NCBI GenBank assembly: GCA_016212105.1
Contig: JACRHJ010000052.1
Span: 1 to 64,000 of the forward strand
DNA length: 64,000 nucleotides
Reading direction: 5' to 3'
Source: Nitrospirota bacterium
Lineage (GTDB): Bacteria > Nitrospirota > JACRHJ01
Both the position numbers and the translations under genes were made by a program. Within the stretch, counting starts at the first letter, position 1, and each line of letters begins with the position of its first letter. Below are positions 1 through 8,446 of this stretch, in pieces. The notes under the pieces were generated by a model. That model did not search any database. It saw only the letters and a list, made by a program, of their open reading frames with translations, and was not told the DNA's origin.

Positions 1-569
1 GCAACGGCGTGGGCGACGCATGCGACCAGGTGACCGACACCGACTCGGACGGCATTGCTGACCTCTCGGACAACTGCCTGACCACACCAAACCCGGACCA
101 GTCTGACGTTGACTCCGACGGCAACGGCGATGCGTGCGACGACGACATGGACGCCGACGGTTACGCGAACGGAAGCGACAACTGCCCGAACGTGTACAAC
201 ACGGACCAGGCGGACGCGGACGGCGACGGCATAGGCAATGCCTGTGACCCGGTATGCAACAACAACCCGGTCACAATTACCAGCGTAACGCCTGACCTCT
301 CGTCGCCGAGGACCGCCGGTACGACGGTGGTGATGACAGCCAACCTGACCAACCCGGACAAGTGCGGGACGTATCTGTATTCGTTCGCGCTCAAGGGGCC
401 GGGCACCGGCAACGTGTATGTGAGCAAGCAGGTTTACGGCCCGTCCAGCCAGTGGAACTGGATTACAGCGACAGCGGACAGGGGCACTAACTACGTGAAG
501 GTGTCTATCAAGGACGGGGTGACCGGTACGGTAGTCACGAAGGTATCTAACGCATATGTCGTGCAGTAG
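1..569 (+). CDS. Thrombospondin type 3 repeat protein, C-terminal part (5' end outside window)
   Basis: The reading frame is already open at base 3 and ends at TAG 567-569, so this is the tail of a longer, probably exported protein. The first ~80 residues are Asp/Asn/Gly-rich repeats of the form D-x-D-x-D-G-x-x-D with paired cysteines. This is the calcium-binding thrombospondin type 3 pattern found in bacterial surface proteins. The last ~105 residues have no such repeats and look like a beta-sandwich module (threonine, valine and glycine rich, one cysteine near its start and one in the middle) with no membrane anchor or sorting signal at the C-terminus. Calcium-stabilised stalk or adhesive surface function is inferred from the repeat family. 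A strong terminator follows at 606. Confidence 0.8.
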   Translation, partial: NGVGDACDQVTDTDSDGIADLSDNCLTTPNPDQSDVDSDGNGDACDDDMDADGYANGSDNCPNVYNTDQADADGDGIGNACDPVCNNNPVTITSVTPDLSSPRTAGTTVVMTANLTNPDKCGTYLYSFALKGPGTGNVYVSKQVYGPSSQWNWITATADRGTNYVKVSIKDGVTGTVVTKVSNAYVVQ

Positions 570-605
570 GAGTGCTGGTCTTCAGGACAGCAGGCTGAGA
601 TGAAA

Positions 606-647
606 GCAACGGGCCCCAACCGATAAGGGTGGGGCCCGTTTTATTTT
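606..647 (+). terminator. Rho-independent terminator after the TSP3 gene
   Basis: An 11-nt arm at 608-618 pairs with 630-640 (core GGGCCCCA / TGGGGCCC) around an 11-nt loop and runs into a T-rich tract at 639-647. Confidence 0.85.
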
Positions 648-787
648 CGCCAAGTCAGCATGTTTGTTGTGTAACAGGACTTATTGAGGCGGTATCAGTT
701 TTCCCGGAATCAATGTCCGGGCATGCGGTCGGGAGGCTGTATACAACAAAAAGAGGCCGCGATATTCTCGCAACCTCTTGATTTAAT

Positions 788-865
788 TGGCGTCCCCTGG
801 GGGATTTGAACCCCCGTCGCCGCCGTGAAAGGGCGGTGTCCTGGGCCAGGCTAGACGAAGGGGAC
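788..865 (-). tRNA. tRNA-Glu (anticodon UUC)
   Basis: On the minus strand a full cloverleaf can be drawn: acceptor arms GTCCCCT and AGGGGAC with discriminator G and an encoded CCA (788-790), anticodon stem CCGCC/GGCGG closing a 7-base loop with TTC at positions 34-36, and a T-arm with the usual GGTTCAAATCC-type loop. UUC reads Glu codons. It has its own promoter at 886-915. Confidence 0.95.
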
Positions 866-885
866 GTCCGAAAAATGTACTGCAC

Positions 886-915
886 AATATACAGAAACAC
901 CCCCCCAGATGTCAA
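886..915 (-). promoter_or_regulatory. Sigma-70-type promoter for tRNA-Glu
   Basis: On the minus strand TTGACA (915-910), an 18-nt spacer and TATATT (891-886) precede tRNA-Glu by ~20 nt. It is back to back with the cobO riboswitch promoter. Confidence 0.7.
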
Positions 916-936
916 GCTGTATTTTGCATGTTTATA

Positions 937-965
937 TTGACTTCCGCTGGCATTCGTGTTATTTT
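937..965 (+). promoter_or_regulatory. Promoter of the cobO riboswitch transcript
   Basis: TTGACT (937-942), 17-nt spacer, TATTTT (960-965). The predicted start near 972 lies directly before the riboswitch aptamer. Confidence 0.6.
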
Positions 966-974
966 CGAAAACCA

Positions 975-1095
975 TTTGAGTAGTTCCAGGGAAGACGGTG
1001 CGAGACCGTCACTGCCCCGCAACTGTAAACGGGCCCGCCCGTGAGTCAGGATACCTGGGAAAATAGCTCCATAGCCTTCCGAGGGGGAGGGTGAG
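975..1095 (+). ncRNA. Cobalamin riboswitch 1 (upstream of cobO)
   Basis: The RNA shows the conserved AdoCbl-riboswitch landmarks in order: GGGAA followed by GGTGCGA at ~990-1002, the CTGCCCCGCAACTGTAA-type core at ~1012-1028, and a B12 box (AGTCAGGATACCTGG) at 1044-1058. A terminator hairpin follows at 1111-1138. In this family, bound cobalamin lowers expression of the downstream biosynthesis or uptake genes. Here the target is cobO-cobU and probably cobT-cobS beyond. Confidence 0.92.
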
Positions 1096-1110
1096 CGTTG
1101 ACCTTGCGCC

Positions 1111-1147
1111 AACCCGCCTTTTTTTCTCTGGGCGGGTTTGTTTGTTT
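1111..1147 (+). terminator. Riboswitch-linked terminator (expression platform)
   Basis: Arms AACCCGCC (1111-1118) and GGCGGGTT (1131-1138) flank a T/C-rich loop and run into a T-rich tract ending about 1147, just before the cobO start. Its position right after the aptamer suggests attenuation of transcription. Confidence 0.75.
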
Positions 1148-1158
1148 CCGGGGGAATG

Positions 1159-1695
1159 ATGGGCATCGACAGGGGCTTGACCCATATATATACCGGTTTC
1201 GGCAAGGGCAAGACCTCCGCCGCCTTCGGGCTTGCGCTGCGCGCGCTCGGACGGGGGAACCGGGTGCTCGTCTTCCAGTTCCTTAAAGGGGGAGGAGAAC
1301 TGTCCGGCGAGGCGGCGATGCTTAAGGCCATGCCCGGCGCGGAACTTGTAGCGTTCACCGACCAGCGACACCCGATATTCTGCAAGGGCTGCGACACCGG
1401 CAGACTCAAGGAGTCTATAGGCGAGGGGTTCCGGCTCGCGTCGGACAAGGCGCGCTCAGGGGAGTACGACCTGGTCGTCATGGATGAGATAAACAACTGC
1501 ATGAAGGAGGGCTGGCTCGACCCGGCGCTTGTCGTGGAACTGATAAGGAACAGGCCGGACGGCGTGGAACTGGTGCTCACAGGACGCGGCTGCCCGGACG
1601 AGGTAATCGACGCGGCGGACTACGTGACGGATATGAACCTCATAAAACACCCGGCGGAGAAGGGTATCATGGCGAGACGGGGGGTGGAATATTGA
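1159..1695 (+). CDS. cobO: Corrinoid adenosyltransferase (CobO/BtuR family)
   Basis: This protein transfers the 5'-deoxyadenosyl group of ATP to reduced cobalt in cobyrinate diamide or related corrinoids, in the cytoplasm. The P-loop G-F-G-K-G-K-T-S lies near residue 15, with the family motif V-M-D-E-I-N-N around residue 112 and the L-T-G-R-G-C and C-terminal G-I-M-A-R-R-G-V-E-Y signatures. About 178 residues is the normal size. The frame has a TTG at 1138 and ATGs at 1156 and 1159. TTG 1138 sits inside the terminator T-tract, and GGGGGA at 1150-1155 fits ATG 1159 best. It is controlled by riboswitch 1 and overlaps cobU by three bases. Confidence 0.93.
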   Translation: MGIDRGLTHIYTGFGKGKTSAAFGLALRALGRGNRVLVFQFLKGGGELSGEAAMLKAMPGAELVAFTDQRHPIFCKGCDTGRLKESIGEGFRLASDKARSGEYDLVVMDEINNCMKEGWLDPALVVELIRNRPDGVELVLTGRGCPDEVIDAADYVTDMNLIKHPAEKGIMARRGVEY

Positions 1696-2216
1696 AGAGG
1701 CTTGTGTTCGTGACCGGAGGCGCGCGCTCCGGCAAGAGCGACTTCGCAATGAGGCTCGCGGAGGACAGCGGGCTTGCCCCGGTATACATAGCGACCGCGA
1801 CGGCCGGAGACCCGGAGATGGCGGAGCGCATAGGCAGGCACAGGGACGCGCGGGGCGGCGCCTGGACGACTCTGGAGGAGCCGCTCGACCTGGTGGGAGC
1901 GACCGGCGGCCTTTCCGGCAAGGGTCATGCGGCCGTCGTGGACTGCCTGACCCTCTGGCTTACCAACATGATGACGTTTTCCGCAGACGGCTTCGAGGAT
2001 ACGGCGCGCGTGGAGGCCGGAAGGCTTGCGGCCGCGCTCCGGGAGTACGACGGCGTATCCATAGTGGTATCGAACGAGGTCGGGCTGGGGATAGTCCCCG
2101 ACAACGCGCTCGCGCGGCGGTTCCGTGACGCGGCCGGCACGGCCAACAGGGTTATCGCGGAGGCCGCCGACGAGGTATATCTGGTGGTGTCCGGGATACC
2201 GGTGAAGATAAAATAA
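1692..2216 (+). CDS. cobU: Adenosylcobinamide kinase / guanylyltransferase (CobU/CobP)
   Basis: CobU phosphorylates adenosylcobinamide and adds GMP to give AdoCbi-GDP, the acceptor for the nucleotide loop. The Walker A G-G-A-R-S-G-K-S is at residues ~9-16. The family guanylylation-site region H-R-D-A-R-G-G-A-W-T-T-L-E-E-P follows near residue 56, with the conserved histidine present. The length of 174 residues is typical. Translation starts at TTG 1692, which overlaps the cobO TGA (TTGA arrangement), so the two are coupled. The same arrangement is used between cobT and cobS. The gene is followed by a 299-bp repeat-filled gap before cobT. Confidence 0.94.
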   Translation: MKRLVFVTGGARSGKSDFAMRLAEDSGLAPVYIATATAGDPEMAERIGRHRDARGGAWTTLEEPLDLVGATGGLSGKGHAAVVDCLTLWLTNMMTFSADGFEDTARVEAGRLAAALREYDGVSIVVSNEVGLGIVPDNALARRFRDAAGTANRVIAEAADEVYLVVSGIPVKIK

Positions 2217-2515
2217 CCTCCACCACAGAGGCACAGAGAAAGAACAGGCGTGTAGGGCGGGCACGGCCCACCATATGTATTTGTAGGGGCCGTACCAATC
2301 GAAGCGCGTGTCGGCCCTTTCTGTCACCCCCGTGAAAACGGGGGTCCATTTTGACGTTGGATATTACAATGGATTCCCGCTTTCGCGGGAATGACAACAA
2401 AAGGTTAGGCGCAATACATCGCACCTATAATATAATGGATACAAGCGGATTCTTCCCCTTCGACTACGCTCAGGGCTTCTTCGCTTCGCTCAGAATGACA
2501 ATATAGGAGAACGTT
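2217..2515. repeat. Dispersed-repeat cluster between cobU and cobT
   Basis: The gap is made of intergenic repeat families seen elsewhere in the window: a GTAGGGGCCGTACC...GTCGGCCCT element (2283-2322), a hairpin with the TTCCCGC..GCGGGAA core (2372-2398), and a GCTTCGCTCAGAATGACA element (2462-2503). I see no gene in it. It may separate cobTS from cobOU at the RNA level. Confidence 0.75.
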
Positions 2516-3577
2516 ATGGGCCTTCTTCAGGACACCCTCGACATAATCGCCCCCGTGGACGAAAGCCGGGAGGCGGAGATACAGCGCAGGCTGGACAACA
2601 AGACCAAGCCGCCGGGGAGTCTGGGCCGGCTCGAGGAACTTGCGAGGCGCGTCTGCCTGATGACCGGCCAGCACGACCCGAACGTGGACAGGAAGGCGGT
2701 GTTCGTCTTCGCTGGCGACCACGGGGTCGCGGAGGAGGGCGTGAGCGCGTACCCCAAGGTCGTCACAGCTCAGATGGTCTACAACTTCCTCCGGGGAGGC
2801 GCGGGCGTGAACGTCCTCGCGCGTCACGTCGGCGCGGAGGTGATAGTCCTCGATATTGGCGTCGAGCACGACTTCGAGCCGACGGACGGGCTGCGTATCG
2901 TGAAGGTCGCGCACGGGACGAAGAACATGGCCGTCGGCCCCGCGATGAGCCGTACAGAGGCTGTCCGCGCGGTCGAGGTCGGCATAGGCCTTGTCAACGA
3001 GTTCGTCCAGAAGGGCTACGGCATGGTCGCTACCGGCGACATGGGTATTGCGAACACCACGCCGTCTTCGGCGATCGCGGCCGTGTTCACCGGACTCCCT
3101 GTAGAGATGGTCACGGGTTACGGCACCGGCATAACAGAGAAGAGTTTCGATACCAAGGTATCCGTCATAAAGAGGGCGATCGAGGTAAACAGGCCAGACC
3201 CCGCGGACCCGCTGGACGTCCTGGCCAAGGTCGGCGGGCTGGAGATAGCCGGGATCGCGGGTGTCGTCCTCGGGGCGGCCGCGGCGCGCATCCCGGTCGT
3301 CGTGGACGGGTTCATATCCTCAGCCGGAGCGCTCGTCGCGTGCGAGCTTATGCCCGAGGCCAAGGGCTATGTCATAGCTGCGCACCGCTCGGTCGAGGCC
3401 GGGCACCTGGCCGTACTTGGCAGGATAGGACACAGGCCGCTCCTCGACCTCGACATGAGGCTGGGCGAGGGCACGGGCGCGGCGCTTGCCATGAACCTCG
3501 TCGAGGCTGGACTCAAGGTGCTGAAGGAGATGGCGACGTTCGAGCAGGCCGGGGTCGAGGGGGAAAAGGTAAATTGA
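2516..3577 (+). CDS. cobT: Nicotinate-nucleotide:dimethylbenzimidazole phosphoribosyltransferase
   Basis: CobT activates the lower-ligand base by moving phosphoribose from nicotinate mononucleotide to a benzimidazole, giving alpha-ribazole phosphate. At 353 residues it is full length. The family signature [10 protein letters not shown] lies at ~28-37, the glycine-rich D-M-G-I-A-N-T-T segment near 182, and G-E-G-T-G-A-A-L-A with the catalytic-type Glu near 317. An AGGAGA ribosome site precedes ATG 2516. The stop overlaps the TTG start of cobS. CobT enzymes differ in base preference, so this one could use 5-hydroxybenzimidazole from the nearby BzaF candidate. That link is inference. Confidence 0.96.
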   Translation: MGLLQDTLDIIAPVDESREAEIQRRLDNKTKPPGSLGRLEELARRVCLMTGQHDPNVDRKAVFVFAGDHGVAEEGVSAYPKVVTAQMVYNFLRGGAGVNVLARHVGAEVIVLDIGVEHDFEPTDGLRIVKVAHGTKNMAVGPAMSRTEAVRAVEVGIGLVNEFVQKGYGMVATGDMGIANTTPSSAIAAVFTGLPVEMVTGYGTGITEKSFDTKVSVIKRAIEVNRPDPADPLDVLAKVGGLEIAGIAGVVLGAAAARIPVVVDGFISSAGALVACELMPEAKGYVIAAHRSVEAGHLAVLGRIGHRPLLDLDMRLGEGTGAALAMNLVEAGLKVLKEMATFEQAGVEGEKVN

Positions 3578-4320
3578 ACCCCGGCGGGCTCATGACCGCG
3601 CTCCGGTTTCTGACTATCCTGCCGCTCGGACGGGGCGGTGAACTGGACGGCAAGGGAATGGCGCGCGCGATGGCCTGGTTCCCGGTCGCGGGTGCCCTGA
3701 TGGGCGGAGCGCTGGTCGGGCTCGACGGACTCCTGCCCGGAAGGCTGCCGGGTCCGGTCGTATCCGTCCTGCTGGTCGCGCTGCTCGCGCTCGTTACCGG
3801 CGGGCTGCACCTCGACGGCTTCGCGGACACGCTCGACGGGATGTACGGCGGGCGCGGCGACAGGGAGCGGACGCTCGCCATAATGAAGGACAGCCGGACC
3901 GGCGCGATGGGCGTCATAGGCCTCGTCCTGCTGCTCCTGCTCAAGTACGAGTCGGTCGAGAACCTTCGGGGTACGCTGCGCGTGCCGGCCCTCCTGCTCA
4001 TGCCGGTTATGGCCCGTTTCTCGCAGGTCTTGATGTCTTACAGGGCAGAGTACGCCCGCAGGGTGGGGAGCCTCGCCCAGCCGTTCGTGGAGCATATCGG
4101 GGCCGGACACGTCGCCTTCGCGGCGACATTTACTGCCGGTTTGTCGTTCTGGGCCGCGGGCGTGAAAGGGTTTGTTGTCCTGTGCGCCGTTGTTGTCCTG
4201 ACGTACCTTGCGCGAGAATATTTCCACGCCAGGATAGGCGGCATCACGGGCGACACTATAGGCGCGGTAAGCGAGTTCAACGAAGTCCTTGTCTTGCTGG
4301 TCATGTTTCTGGTAGAATAG
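3574..4320 (+). CDS. cobS: Adenosylcobinamide-GDP ribazoletransferase (cobalamin synthase)
   Basis: CobS joins AdoCbi-GDP to alpha-ribazole (phosphate) at the inner membrane, the last assembly step of the cobamide. The 248-residue protein is strongly hydrophobic. It has the conserved [12 protein letters not shown] acidic motif near residue 83 and the following G-G-R-G-D-R...K-D-S-R-T-G-A-M-G segment. The start is placed at TTG 3574, which overlaps the cobT stop and has a G/A-rich ribosome site at 3559-3569. ATG 3592 is the alternative. The frame is open upstream to 3340 only as a shadow inside cobT. Confidence 0.93.
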   Translation: MNPGGLMTALRFLTILPLGRGGELDGKGMARAMAWFPVAGALMGGALVGLDGLLPGRLPGPVVSVLLVALLALVTGGLHLDGFADTLDGMYGGRGDRERTLAIMKDSRTGAMGVIGLVLLLLLKYESVENLRGTLRVPALLLMPVMARFSQVLMSYRAEYARRVGSLAQPFVEHIGAGHVAFAATFTAGLSFWAAGVKGFVVLCAVVVLTYLAREYFHARIGGITGDTIGAVSEFNEVLVLLVMFLVE

Positions 4321-4366
4321 CACCGGTTATCCGGTGTGCCTTGTGATGCAGGTACCGGTTAAACGG
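4321..4366 (+). repeat. Two small hairpins after cobS
   Basis: CACCGG-TTAT-CCGGTG (4321-4336) and TACCG-N6-CGGTA (4351-4366) form two hairpins in the short gap. Neither has a T-tract, so termination is uncertain. Confidence 0.4.
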
Positions 4367-4388
4367 TATGTTGCAGGGAGATGGTGAA

Positions 4389-5285
4389 ATGAGAGTGGCT
4401 CGTTCGTTATTAGTGTTTTTTGTGTCGTTCGTGATATCCGGCTGTGCCGCCACGCTCCCCGACGGCGGCAGGATGGTGGATTACATGGACGCCCCGGCCA
4501 AGGGGCCTGTCGAGGTCGTCGAAGCTGATTTCGACGTTGCGACGACAGTGGGGGCAATGGCGTTGTCCGAGTATGTATGGGGGTTCGGTATCATACGTTC
4601 CGGCGACTTAGCGAAGCTGAGGACAAATGGTGTCGGCGGCAGACTGAAGTTGGACGACGTCGTCACGCTCGAACCCGTCCTCCTGAAGGACCTGGACAGG
4701 CCGGACAATTATGGGTACGCATTCAAAATGGATGCGGAAGGGGATGATGGCAGGGCCTCCGAGCGCGTTACGTCGTTCAGGAAGTCTTACTTCAGGACGT
4801 TGACCAGGTATATCGCGGAGAACAAGATACCGGTCAAAAGGTTTTACAGTTATGAGGAACTGCCTTACAAGAACATTGTCGAAAAGGCCCCGGCGTACAT
4901 ACCATCCACCTATGACGGCTTCAAGACTTACCTTGACGCGATAGAGGAAATGGACAAGTATGAGGGCATATGGGCCACGCCCGACAGGAGTTATGTTGTC
5001 GGGCTGATACGGTTCCCGGATGACCCGTCGTTCAAGTACAAGGGGTACGTAATCGAGACGAGCAGGCCAGGATGGCTACCCGGCGAGCTAAAGCTCATGG
5101 TCGCCGGGATGACCGAAGGTCAGTGCACATCAGGTATATACTATCTTGACAACAAGGCCTTGTTCAATACTGTATACGAGATAGGCAGGGACTATATATT
5201 TGGCAGCAGCGCGCCCGACTACGTGAATTACTTCGTTCTGGTTAAAGAGTATCCACCAGTGGTATTTGGCAAACAGGGGGAGTAG
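4389..5285 (+). CDS. Lipoprotein of unknown function
   Basis: The protein starts with a short positive segment, a hydrophobic stretch and a lipobox I-S-G-C with Cys19, so it is predicted to be lipidated at the membrane. About 280 residues follow, mixed in charge and rich in aromatic residues, with no domain I recognise. ATG 4389 is chosen over 4368 because it gives a clean signal peptide and follows AGGGAGATGG at 4375-4384. It sits between cobS and the cobC-like phosphatase. A role in corrinoid transport is possible from location only, and nothing in the sequence shows it. Confidence 0.75.
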   Translation: MRVARSLLVFFVSFVISGCAATLPDGGRMVDYMDAPAKGPVEVVEADFDVATTVGAMALSEYVWGFGIIRSGDLAKLRTNGVGGRLKLDDVVTLEPVLLKDLDRPDNYGYAFKMDAEGDDGRASERVTSFRKSYFRTLTRYIAENKIPVKRFYSYEELPYKNIVEKAPAYIPSTYDGFKTYLDAIEEMDKYEGIWATPDRSYVVGLIRFPDDPSFKYKGYVIETSRPGWLPGELKLMVAGMTEGQCTSGIYYLDNKALFNTVYEIGRDYIFGSSAPDYVNYFVLVKEYPPVVFGKQGE

Positions 5286-5420
5286 CCCGAGCATTTCCCC
5301 AGCGCATTAGAGCTGTCTGCTATCTATTGTACCGCCCGGCGGTGACATTTGCCTGGGAAGGGCCGGCATCAGGAAGCGACAGGGCTCCCCGTTTCGTTCA
5401 TCTGAAAGAAAACAAGGTTT

Positions 5421-6032
5421 TTGAGGCATATTTTGAGGCACACAAGGCTGTATCTCTGCCGTCACGGAGAGGTGAACGGCGACGGCAAGCGCCGCTACAA
5501 CGGCCACCGTGACGTCGACATAACTCCGGCAGGCGTCCGCCAGATGGAACGGCTCAGGGAGCGCCTGAAGGAGGCGAGCCTCACCACTATCTACTCGTCC
5601 GACCTCATCCGGACGGTCAAGGGCGCGGAGATTATCGGCGAGCACCACGAGGTCCCGCATATAAAGAAGCCGGAGTTCAAGGAGCGCGGCGTCGGGCTCT
5701 GGGAGGGCATGTCGTTCGAGGACATCGAGCGCACATTCCCGGAGGACTGGAGCGCCTGGCTTAACGACGTGGTGCATTTCGTCCCGCCCGGCGGCGAGTC
5801 TGTCGAGGAGGTCGCGGGCAGGGTGCTGCCCGCCCTGTACGAAGAGCTTGAGAAGAACATAGGCGGAGAGATAGTCCTGCTCGGCCACGGCGGTGTGAAC
5901 CGCGTCATACTCTCGGACGCGATGAAGCTCGACATGAAGAACATCTTCCGCATAGAGCAGGCCTATGGCGCGCTCAACATCATAGACTACTACGACGACG
6001 GTATGTCGGTCGTCAAGCTTCTGAACGGCTGA
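5421..6032 (+). CDS. cobC: Histidine phosphatase, probable alpha-ribazole-5'-phosphate phosphatase (CobC-like)
   Basis: This is a member of the phosphoglycerate mutase-like superfamily. The phosphohistidine motif C-R-H-G-E lies near residue 14-18 and the second catalytic region L-G-H-G-G-V near residue 154. The length of 203 residues fits the CobC/GpmB group. CobC removes phosphate from alpha-ribazole phosphate or cobalamin phosphate in nucleotide-loop assembly. Its place among cobU, cobT, cobS and cobB favours that substrate over a sugar phosphate. TTG 5421 follows AAGG at 5413-5416. A second TTG at 5433 is possible. The 135-bp gap before it holds no recognised element. Confidence 0.82.
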   Translation: MRHILRHTRLYLCRHGEVNGDGKRRYNGHRDVDITPAGVRQMERLRERLKEASLTTIYSSDLIRTVKGAEIIGEHHEVPHIKKPEFKERGVGLWEGMSFEDIERTFPEDWSAWLNDVVHFVPPGGESVEEVAGRVLPALYEELEKNIGGEIVLLGHGGVNRVILSDAMKLDMKNIFRIEQAYGALNIIDYYDDGMSVVKLLNG

Positions 6033-6054
6033 CCGCTGGTATGCCTTTTATAAT

Positions 6055-6102
6055 GTAGGGTGGGCTTCGCCCACCATCGGCGGTGGGCGAAGCCCACCCT
6101 GC
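6055..6102. repeat. Perfect 19-nt inverted repeat
   Basis: The arms 6057-6075 and 6082-6100 (AGGGTGGGCTTCGCCCACC and its complement) are perfect with a 6-nt loop. It could act as a strong hairpin between cobC and the carbonic anhydrase gene. A single-armed copy of the same repeat occurs near 47244. Confidence 0.85.
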
Positions 6103-6140
6103 ATCTTTTAACTGTTATTATCGAATGAGGAGGAAAGGTT

Positions 6141-6833
6141 ATGAAGTTATTCAGGGTTGCGGGCGCGGTTGTACTCAGTCTTTCTATGGCGGTCACGGCG
6201 TATGCGGGTGACGCCGCGACGAAGCTCATGGACGGAAACAAGAGGTTCGCCTCCGGCGAGCTATGCAAGAAGGACCTGTGCAAGGAGAAAAGGGACGAAC
6301 TCACCAAGGGCCAGCACCCGTTCGCGACGATACTGACCTGCTCGGATTCAAGGGTCTCGCCGGAGATACTCTTCGACCAGGGCCTGGGCGACGTCTTCAT
6401 CGTCAGGGTCGCGGGCAACGTCGTCGACGAGATAGCCCTCGGCAGCATCGAGTACGGCGTCGAGCACCTGCACACGCCGCTGCTCGTCATCCTCGGCCAC
6501 CAGTCGTGCGGAGCGGTCAAGGCGACGCTTGAGCTTACAGGCGAGCCCGAAGGCAACATAGGCGCGATACTGAAGAAGATACAGCCCGCCGTCGCCACGG
6601 CAAAGGCGTCCGGCAAGACGGACAGCGGCGAACTGTTAAACGACGCGATCCAGCAGAACGTCAGGAACGTGTACGACGACATCATGAAGAACAGCGAGAT
6701 TGTCAAGGAGCTTGTGCACGAGGGCAAACTCGAGGTCGTGACCGCGGAGTATTACCTGGGTACAGGCGAGGTAAAGCTCCTGGATGCCGCGAAGGCGGAG
6801 CATGCGGGGCATGGACACGAGGCGTCGCACTGA
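6141..6833 (+). CDS. Periplasmic beta-class carbonic anhydrase
   Basis: The enzyme interconverts CO2 and bicarbonate. It has the beta-class zinc site: Cys67 in T-C-S-D-S-R, which also holds the Asp69-Arg71 dyad, and His120 and Cys123 in G-H-Q-S-C-G-A-V. Residues 1-22 form a signal peptide ending A-Y-A-G, so it should be exported. The C-terminus is His-rich (H-A-G-H-G-H-E-A-S-H), perhaps metal binding. A GAGGAGG ribosome site precedes ATG 6141. The stop lies two bases before the cobB start, so the two genes are probably co-translated, although no biochemical link to cobamide synthesis is known to me. Confidence 0.93.
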   Translation: MKLFRVAGAVVLSLSMAVTAYAGDAATKLMDGNKRFASGELCKKDLCKEKRDELTKGQHPFATILTCSDSRVSPEILFDQGLGDVFIVRVAGNVVDEIALGSIEYGVEHLHTPLLVILGHQSCGAVKATLELTGEPEGNIGAILKKIQPAVATAKASGKTDSGELLNDAIQQNVRNVYDDIMKNSEIVKELVHEGKLEVVTAEYYLGTGEVKLLDAAKAEHAGHGHEASH

Positions 6834-6835
6834 TA

Positions 6836-8227
6836 ATGTTTAGTGGCGCGTTCATAGTCGCGGGCACGAACAGCGGCGTCGGCAAGACGACTGTCAGCAT
6901 CGGCCTGATGGCCGCGCTGAAGTCACGCGGGCTTGCAGTACAGCCTTTCAAGGTCGGGCCGGACTTCATAGACCCTGCGTACCACGAGTACGTCAGCGGG
7001 CGCGCCTCCCGTAACCTCGACGGCTGGATGATGGGCAGTACAGCTGTGCGTGGTGTATACGCGCGGGCGTCGGCCACGGCCGATGTATCCGTCATTGAGG
7101 GCGTGATGGGGTTGTTCGACGGGATAGGCAAAGACGGCCTGTCCGGCAGCACCGCCCAGGTGGCGAAGCTTACCGGTGCTCCGGTCGTCCTCGTCGTGGA
7201 CGCGCGCAGCATGGCGGGGAGCGCGGCGGCGGTAGTCAGGGGTTTCGAGTCGCTCGACCCGGACGTGATTGTCGCGGGCGTTATACTGAACCGTGTAGGC
7301 TCCGAACGGCACGAGCGGCTCCTGAAAGACGCCGTAAAGCGGCACTGCAAGGCGAAGGTAATCGGCGCGATACCGAGGGAGGACGGGCTCGACATCCCGT
7401 CCCGCCACCTTGGCCTCACTACCGACGTCGGGAGCATACTCACGAAGAAGTTCGTGAAGAAGCTGCGCGAGACGGTAGAAAAGAACGTAGATATCGACGC
7501 GCTAATGAGGATTGCGGGTAAGGCCGCGCGTATAGCACCAGCGCCGATGCCGTCCCGCACAAAGCCCGCGAGTGCCGCGCGCCTTGCGGTCGCCATGGAC
7601 GAGGCGTTCTGCTTCTACTACAGGGACAACCTTGAGATGCTCGAATCTCACGGAATAGAGATAGTCCCGTTTTCCCCGCTGAAGGACGACGGCCTTCCGC
7701 CGGACATCAGGGGCATATACATCGGCGGCGGCTACCCGGAGATGTACGCGCGGGGGCTCGGCTTCAACGACTTTGTAAAGCACGACATACGCGCGGCGGC
7801 GGAAGCGGGCATTCCAATATACGCCGAGTGCGGCGGGCTTATGTACCTGACAGAGGGCATAACCGACCTCGAAGGCGTGTTCCACCCGATGGTCGGTGTG
7901 TTCCCCGTCAAGACGAAGATGCTCGACAAAAGGAAGGCGCTCGGGTACCGGGAGGTCGTCGTCGAGGCGTCGGGGGCGCTGTTCCCGGAAGGGAAAAAGG
8001 CGCGTGGCCACGAGTTCCATTACTCGGAAATCGAGCCGATGCCCAGGGGCGTCAAGAGGGGATATAAAGTAACGAAGGCTGGCGAGATGGAGGGTAAAGC
8101 AGAAGGCTATATGAAAGGCAACGTCCTGGCGAGCTACGTGCACCTGCACTTCGCGTCCAACCGCGCGTTCGCAATACGTTTTGCCGATAATATAAAGATG
8201 ATACAGGCGCCCTATAAGAGGGCTTAA
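6836..8227 (+). CDS. cobB: Cobyrinic acid a,c-diamide synthase
   Basis: CobB/CbiA uses ATP and glutamine to amidate the a and c carboxylates of cobyrinic acid. The N-terminal dethiobiotin-synthetase-like ATPase domain has G-T-N-S-G-V-G-K-T-T near residue 9. The C-terminal class I glutamine amidotransferase-like domain has the nucleophile in A-E-C-G-G-L-M-Y-L near residue 333, and a late H-E-F-H-Y-S-E motif. At 463 residues it is full length. It starts at ATG 6836 two bases after the carbonic anhydrase stop. Its presence implies that the organism works on corrin ring intermediates as well as salvaging them. Confidence 0.96.
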   Translation: MFSGAFIVAGTNSGVGKTTVSIGLMAALKSRGLAVQPFKVGPDFIDPAYHEYVSGRASRNLDGWMMGSTAVRGVYARASATADVSVIEGVMGLFDGIGKDGLSGSTAQVAKLTGAPVVLVVDARSMAGSAAAVVRGFESLDPDVIVAGVILNRVGSERHERLLKDAVKRHCKAKVIGAIPREDGLDIPSRHLGLTTDVGSILTKKFVKKLRETVEKNVDIDALMRIAGKAARIAPAPMPSRTKPASAARLAVAMDEAFCFYYRDNLEMLESHGIEIVPFSPLKDDGLPPDIRGIYIGGGYPEMYARGLGFNDFVKHDIRAAAEAGIPIYAECGGLMYLTEGITDLEGVFHPMVGVFPVKTKMLDKRKALGYREVVVEASGALFPEGKKARGHEFHYSEIEPMPRGVKRGYKVTKAGEMEGKAEGYMKGNVLASYVHLHFASNRAFAIRFADNIKMIQAPYKRA

Positions 8228-8366
8228 AAGGGAACCCCGTGCGAAACGGGGGCGGGCCCGCCGCTGTGACCGGGTACGAAAGTCGCGATATGCCACTGCG
8301 CCGTCAAACGGTGCGGGAAGGCGCGGCCGTAGATTGATCCGGAAGCCAGAAGACCTGCCTGTTGAC
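8228..8366 (+). ncRNA. Cobalamin riboswitch 2 (upstream of the ThiC-family gene)
   Basis: Starting at the cobB stop, the RNA has GGGAACCCCGTGCGAAACGG (8230-8249), the GCCGCTGTGACCGGG core (~8260-8274), a GCCACTGCGC element (~8292), GGGAAGGCGC (~8315) and a near-consensus B12 box AGCCAGAAGACCTGCC (8344-8359). These are AdoCbl riboswitch landmarks in the right order. It lies ~335 bp before a ThiC-family gene with a terminator at 8447 in between, which is the arrangement expected for cobamide control of bzaF. I found no thiamine riboswitch. Confidence 0.93.
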
Positions 8367-8446
8367 CGAAATGCGAGCATGCTGGCCGCATGCGAGTTAT
8401 GGCCTTGCGAGGAACGGGGCCTGAGATGGGATTACTACGCCCATGT

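Noticed and set aside
912-1580. Minus-strand open frames over the cobO region
   Set aside because: They lie opposite a clear coding gene, tRNA and riboswitch and match no protein pattern; long antisense frames are expected in G+C-rich DNA.
5290-5420. Third cobalamin riboswitch before the cobC-like gene
   Set aside because: GGGAAG and GGTGA strings occur, but there is no CTGCCCCGCAACTG-like core and no B12 box.
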